From NCBI GenBank assembly GCA_009761415.1, contig QUOL01000002.1, positions 2,170,001-2,234,000 of the forward strand: DNA of 64,000 nt, in the 5' to 3' direction. The notes under the pieces are model-generated. The model saw only the letters and a list, made by a program, of their open reading frames with translations. It ran no database searches and was not told the DNA's origin. The stretch comes from Sarcomyxa edulis. Lineage: Eukaryota > Basidiomycota > Agaricomycetes > Agaricales > Mycenaceae. A program made the position numbers and the translations under genes. Below, piece by piece: positions 60,567-64,000 of this stretch; position 1 is the stretch's first letter, and each line of letters starts with the position of its first letter.

Positions 60567-61483
60567 TCCCGCATCTTTCTGTATATCTCATTCCTTTCCC
60601 TCATTCACGGCTCTCATCCTAGCATATCTTCAGTTTTTATAGCATCGTTCTCCTACTACATATCGGAGATGCCCTTCACGTACCATTCCATATTTTGTTT
60701 CCCTCCTTCGACTCGTCGACAGTTGTACACTTCATTGTTATTTCCTTCCTCTTCTCTTCGAGGGTTGGGTGTAGTTTAATAATATAGTTCTTTGTAGTAT
60801 TCACATCATAATTACTGTAAGTTGTGATTGCCTACTTCAATGGAGTCATTCTGGAGTCCGATGAGATGAATGCGCCAGATGATCACCTGATCTGTTTGCC
60901 AGCATCGTGTCGGCCAAATAGACGCGCCGAACACCTGCAGACGACTCTTTTCTCATATTGGTACTGCCGATGTCTCTTCACAGAAATACTCCGGACTAGC
61001 TAGCTGTGAAACGGGGAACTCATTAGGTCACAGTTCGAGCAACGTTCTAACTTCTAGTCGTCAATTTCTACTTTGAAAGATCGGTCATGGAATCAATATT
61101 TCCTTTGTATTTCCTGGTAAATATCTACATATCAAATATTCTCCCCAGTGGCGTGCACCTGTTGAACGCGGTGTTCTGACATTGCTTAATTCATACATCT
61201 AGGTTACTAGTATCTATCACGAGCACCCTCGATATAGTAACATGAGTCATGACCTCGACGACAGAAGTGCCCCAAGTCGGAGTCATCTGTCTGTTCACGC
61301 AATGAACCCTCTTTTTTTAGATCATATATACGGGATTACTCGAGTAGCTAATGAAACCCCCTCTCTTCTCTTTCGCTCCTCATCTCATCGAAGCATGCCT
61401 CGTACGTGGTTTCAAGTGCTAGGTCCATTGTACTGACCTTGGGACTTTAGGTGCACCGAGCCCTATGAGAAACACAACCAGAG
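60567..61483. other. Intergenic, UBC8 to unknown gene
   Basis: 917 bp, AT-richer. First part is UBC8 3' UTR. A plus-strand frame from 61242 (MSHDLDDRSAPSRS) could be an alternative beginning of the next gene, but its frame after a possible splice at 61402-61450 does not fit the exon that follows. No repeat or RNA gene seen. Confidence 0.4.
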
Positions 61484-62954
61484 ATGCACTACTGGGTACG
61501 AGTCTGGTTGCAAAGCGGAAACTTCCTTCCAATAAATTTGTGAGTGTCTTATTCGAGTGATTTCGTGTGGTTTTAAAAATATCGGTGCTGACACTTCTTG
61601 TTGTCTTGATGCAGACCTACAACGACTTCCAGCGAAGTCTTGGGCTTCAAGACGACAGAGGAAGATGTAACTTTCTCAGAGTCAGTGCATACAGACCGAT
61701 TTTGCAATTTCGACCCTGTAAGTAACCTAACGGCATTTTGATGCTCAGCAAAGGATCCGTACCCTCGCAAGAAAACATTTCGACTACACTGTAACCATGC
61801 ACAGTCAAACGCAGAAGACCTGGGATGCATTTGAGAAAGAGGTAAGCCTCATTCGACTGTCTTCACGTCAAAAATTTAAGTAATCTTCATAGATATGTAC
61901 CGAAGAACCAGTCTTCGTATGGAAATCTGGGCGGCTTGCTCTCAAAGCTTATACCAAGGAATTTTTGAGTGGCGATATGTGGAGTGTCCGAGCTGGGAGA
62001 AGGGCACATCATGTCGCAGCTGATAAGGTGCTTATGAGTATCTGATATCCCATCTTTCGAGCTTCCCACATCTAACCTTCGCTCTAATCTTGTCCCTTCA
62101 TCTACAGGTTCGCAATGTCAATGCGGATACCACTACCACCAGTAGATTGCATATTGACGGATTTGAGATCATGAACGATCCCTCTATGGACGATAGCAAG
62201 AAATTACTGCAACTCGGATTGAATCCTGCGACAAGTCCAGAACACCGAAGCAGATACCGCGACATTATGACGAGCGAGAGGACGGACGATGTAGCTATTG
62301 CAACTTTGAATGACTTGTCAGGCTATGGCCTTCAAGCGACCGTTGTTTCGGTGAGTATATAACCTTACATTTGCACGGGAATTCAGTTGATCTTTTCCTT
62401 CTTGTCTTAGCCGTCGAACGAGACTCACAAGGAAAAAGATCGCAGTGATATATGCATGACATATCCTGTGTTTGATCCTTGGGCCGATGATTCGAATATT
62501 GATGCTGATGTGCTTCGATTAGTTCAACCTGATGCCCCGACCGTCTTGCAAGAGCTTCAAGTTGCGAAACGGACTGGGCATATCAGGGAGTCTTCGGACT
62601 TTGGTGACGCTGTCCATGTATATTCAGACGCCTCCCGGTCAGAACCAGTATGTTATCATCTTTGTCATTGAGTTTCATCTTTTGACGGTAATCCTGCGAA
62701 TACTCAGTCTTGTGTCCAAGGTGAAATAGGTACAAAACCAGACCCGCAAAAATGACTGACCTCTTGACTTTGCAGATGCTCGTAACATGATGCGTCGATC
62801 AGAAGGCCTCCAAACTCAGCAGACTCAAGCCGAAAGTTGTGATGAATTACAGGCCAAGACAGATGCCACCGAGTTACCAGGAGGTTCTCTTGCGCATCGG
62901 CCCCAGGTTGGCTCGCTTCTCTCAGATTCTTGGTTATTTCCACCCGATGATTGA
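61484..62954 (+). CDS. Unrecognised multi-exon protein
   Basis: Reconstructed by eye: a 56-nt exon starting MHYWVRVWLQSGNFLPINL, then TTSSEVLGFKTTEEDVTFSE, DYTVTMHSQTQKTWDAFEKE, PVFVWKSGRLALKAYTKEFL, NVNADTTTTSRLHIDGFEIM, TYPVFDPWADDSNIDADVLR and a last exon ending GSLLSDSWLFPPDD at 62954. All junctions keep frame, using introns after 61539, 61720, 61840, 62030, 62350 and 62649; the join to the last exon appears to need a microexon of 13 or 22 nt near 62707. Acidic, mixed composition, no membrane segment or signal peptide. I recognise no domain. The start may lie further upstream. Confidence 0.55.
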
Positions 62955-64000
62955 CGGCAACCCAACTAGTGCAAAATGCAATTGTTCTGTCGAAGCCCAG
63001 ACAATACAATCAATGGAAGTATACTACCAAGCTTGACGATAAATTTTGTCTCTCTATAGAGAATGGAAGCAGGTGATCAAGGAAAAGGTGGACTGCGCCC
63101 TGTCTCAAGAGCGTTGGAGCAGTGACATGCAATGAAATACGGCAGCGAATGTTGGGTGGCCCACCGGTAATTGTATACGTAGAACTCGAAATATACCTCC
63201 CACTTTGTACAACGCAGTCAGGCACACAACGAAAATCCCTCCTCGGAGGCATGATACACGTGTGAGTAGCTAGCTTACGTTCTCGAGATGAGTACAAGGT
63301 CCGGGGAATATGCAGACTTTAGAGGTATGCTTCTCCTGGAGGCGCGTGACTCCATTGCAATTTGCCAGGACAGATGAGTAGAGCGGTGGGATGTATGTTT
63401 CGGCTTACACTAAGCCTGCTCTAGACTTCTCTATATCACCAGCTACTTGAATAGAGAACACAAGTCTCTCTATAGGAATCAAAATCATTCAAAGTCACGG
63501 AGTCGTGAACCTACTTGCTGACTAATCTGCTTGTCAACACGGCGTCGACTAAACAGGACTACACGTGATTCGAACACGATTCGAAAGTATGACCCAAAAT
63601 GTCCTCCGACCTTGAAAAGGTTTCGACGCTAGCCTCTGATCGCCGCATCACACCTCTACCCTAAACTATGCTTGCAATTGCCTTGGTCGACCAAGTCATC
63701 GATCATGGGGAATGCGTCTACGTCGGACTCGGACAACATTTGACTCGCGACCTTATACTTGCGGACTTGCTGTTTCTACTGTCCAAGTACTCATCTCTCG
63801 TTGAAACTCAATAAGACTTGTGGACATCACCCCAGAATGGGCTGAGTGTTTACAAAACCCCACACACTCCGAGTCTTCCACTTTGTTTCGGGGATCTAGG
63901 ATGCTTTATTTTTGTATAGCGATTCTCCGAGTGCTTCGTATCATAATCAATCATCTTAACACACTTGCCGGATGTTTACCGTTCCTGTGGGATGTACTTA
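62955..64000. other. Right end of window, no gene recognised
   Basis: About 1 kb. Open frames are short and have no family likeness. A sequence gtctctctatag occurs twice about 410 bp apart (near 63046 and 63463), without inverted or nested structure. No tRNA B-box-like motif seen. Confidence 0.45.

Noticed and set aside
63010..63297. Minus-strand open frame at the right end
   Set aside because: Composition lacks protein-like pattern and no exons can be joined to it.
63540..63590. tRNA-like ttcgaacacgattcgaaa
   Set aside because: No A-box, no cloverleaf stems at the right spacing; a chance TTCGAA-type sequence.

Overview
This window looks like nuclear chromosomal DNA from a filamentous basidiomycete, most likely an Agaricomycete. 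The genes are eukaryotic and tightly packed, and nearly all are interrupted by introns of about 50-65 nt. The proteins are fungal in type: TGL-type patatin lipase, verprolin, Pep4 protease, HDEL-terminated PDI, CTK1-type kinase. There are also proteins of the kind seen in mushroom genomes, namely two orphan multi-pass membrane proteins and a YPxFDLYP-repeat protein. I saw no rRNA or tRNA gene, CRISPR array, virus or bacterial operon. Species cannot be named from the sequence alone.

Layout, left to right: a 5'-truncated triacylglycerol lipase (78-3284, +); CTNNBL1, a spliceosome-associated armadillo protein (4001-6474, +); UTP15, a U3 processome WD40 protein (6633-8538, -); TCTP (8728-9555, +); gamma-tubulin complex protein 3 (9784-13191, +); protein disulfide isomerase (13358-15152, -); verprolin/WIP (15416-16685, -); two tail-to-tail polytopic membrane proteins (17096-18605 + and 18825-21129 -); the 11.7-kb TRA1 gene (21741-33451, +); a BRD8-like bromodomain gene (33584-36033, -); a hAT-type MITE with perfect 8-bp target duplications (36087-36768); PEP4 (36876-38465, +); a DCAF6-like WD40 gene (38798-41100, +); a CTK1/CDK12-type kinase (41790-45144, +); CSN4 (45326-46820, -); the YP-repeat gene (47282-53136, +); a PUB-domain gene (53429-54549, -); a short THOC5 (54955-55753, -); glucose-6-phosphate dehydrogenase (55970-57933, +); a DUF4267 membrane protein (58841-59248, +); UBC8/UBE2H (about 59712-60566, +); and an unrecognised six- to seven-exon gene (61484-62954, +). 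The last kilobase shows nothing I can support.

Most genes are housekeeping genes with separate roles, so the window is not a pathway cluster. One pairing stands out: TRA1 (scaffold of SAGA and NuA4) converges on a BRD8/Bdc1-like bromodomain gene whose family belongs to NuA4. The DCAF-like gene and CSN4 both relate to cullin-RING ligase biology but are separated by the kinase gene.

The most unusual object is the YP-repeat gene. Fourteen short introns (50-60 nt) each interrupt the same tyrosine codon of a repeated F-x-L-Y-P motif in phase 1. All thirteen exons between them are multiples of three, and a three-exon block of about 554 bp is itself duplicated in tandem. The protein has grown by duplicating intron-flanked modules, and any internal exon could be skipped without losing frame. 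Other points worth checking are the MITE in the shared promoter of the bromodomain gene and PEP4, two GC-AG introns (in CTNNBL1 and G6PD), a 23-nt microexon carrying a catalytic aspartate of PEP4, and a UBC8 gene with no visible in-frame start codon at the conserved position. Splice junctions were read by eye and have not been checked against transcripts.
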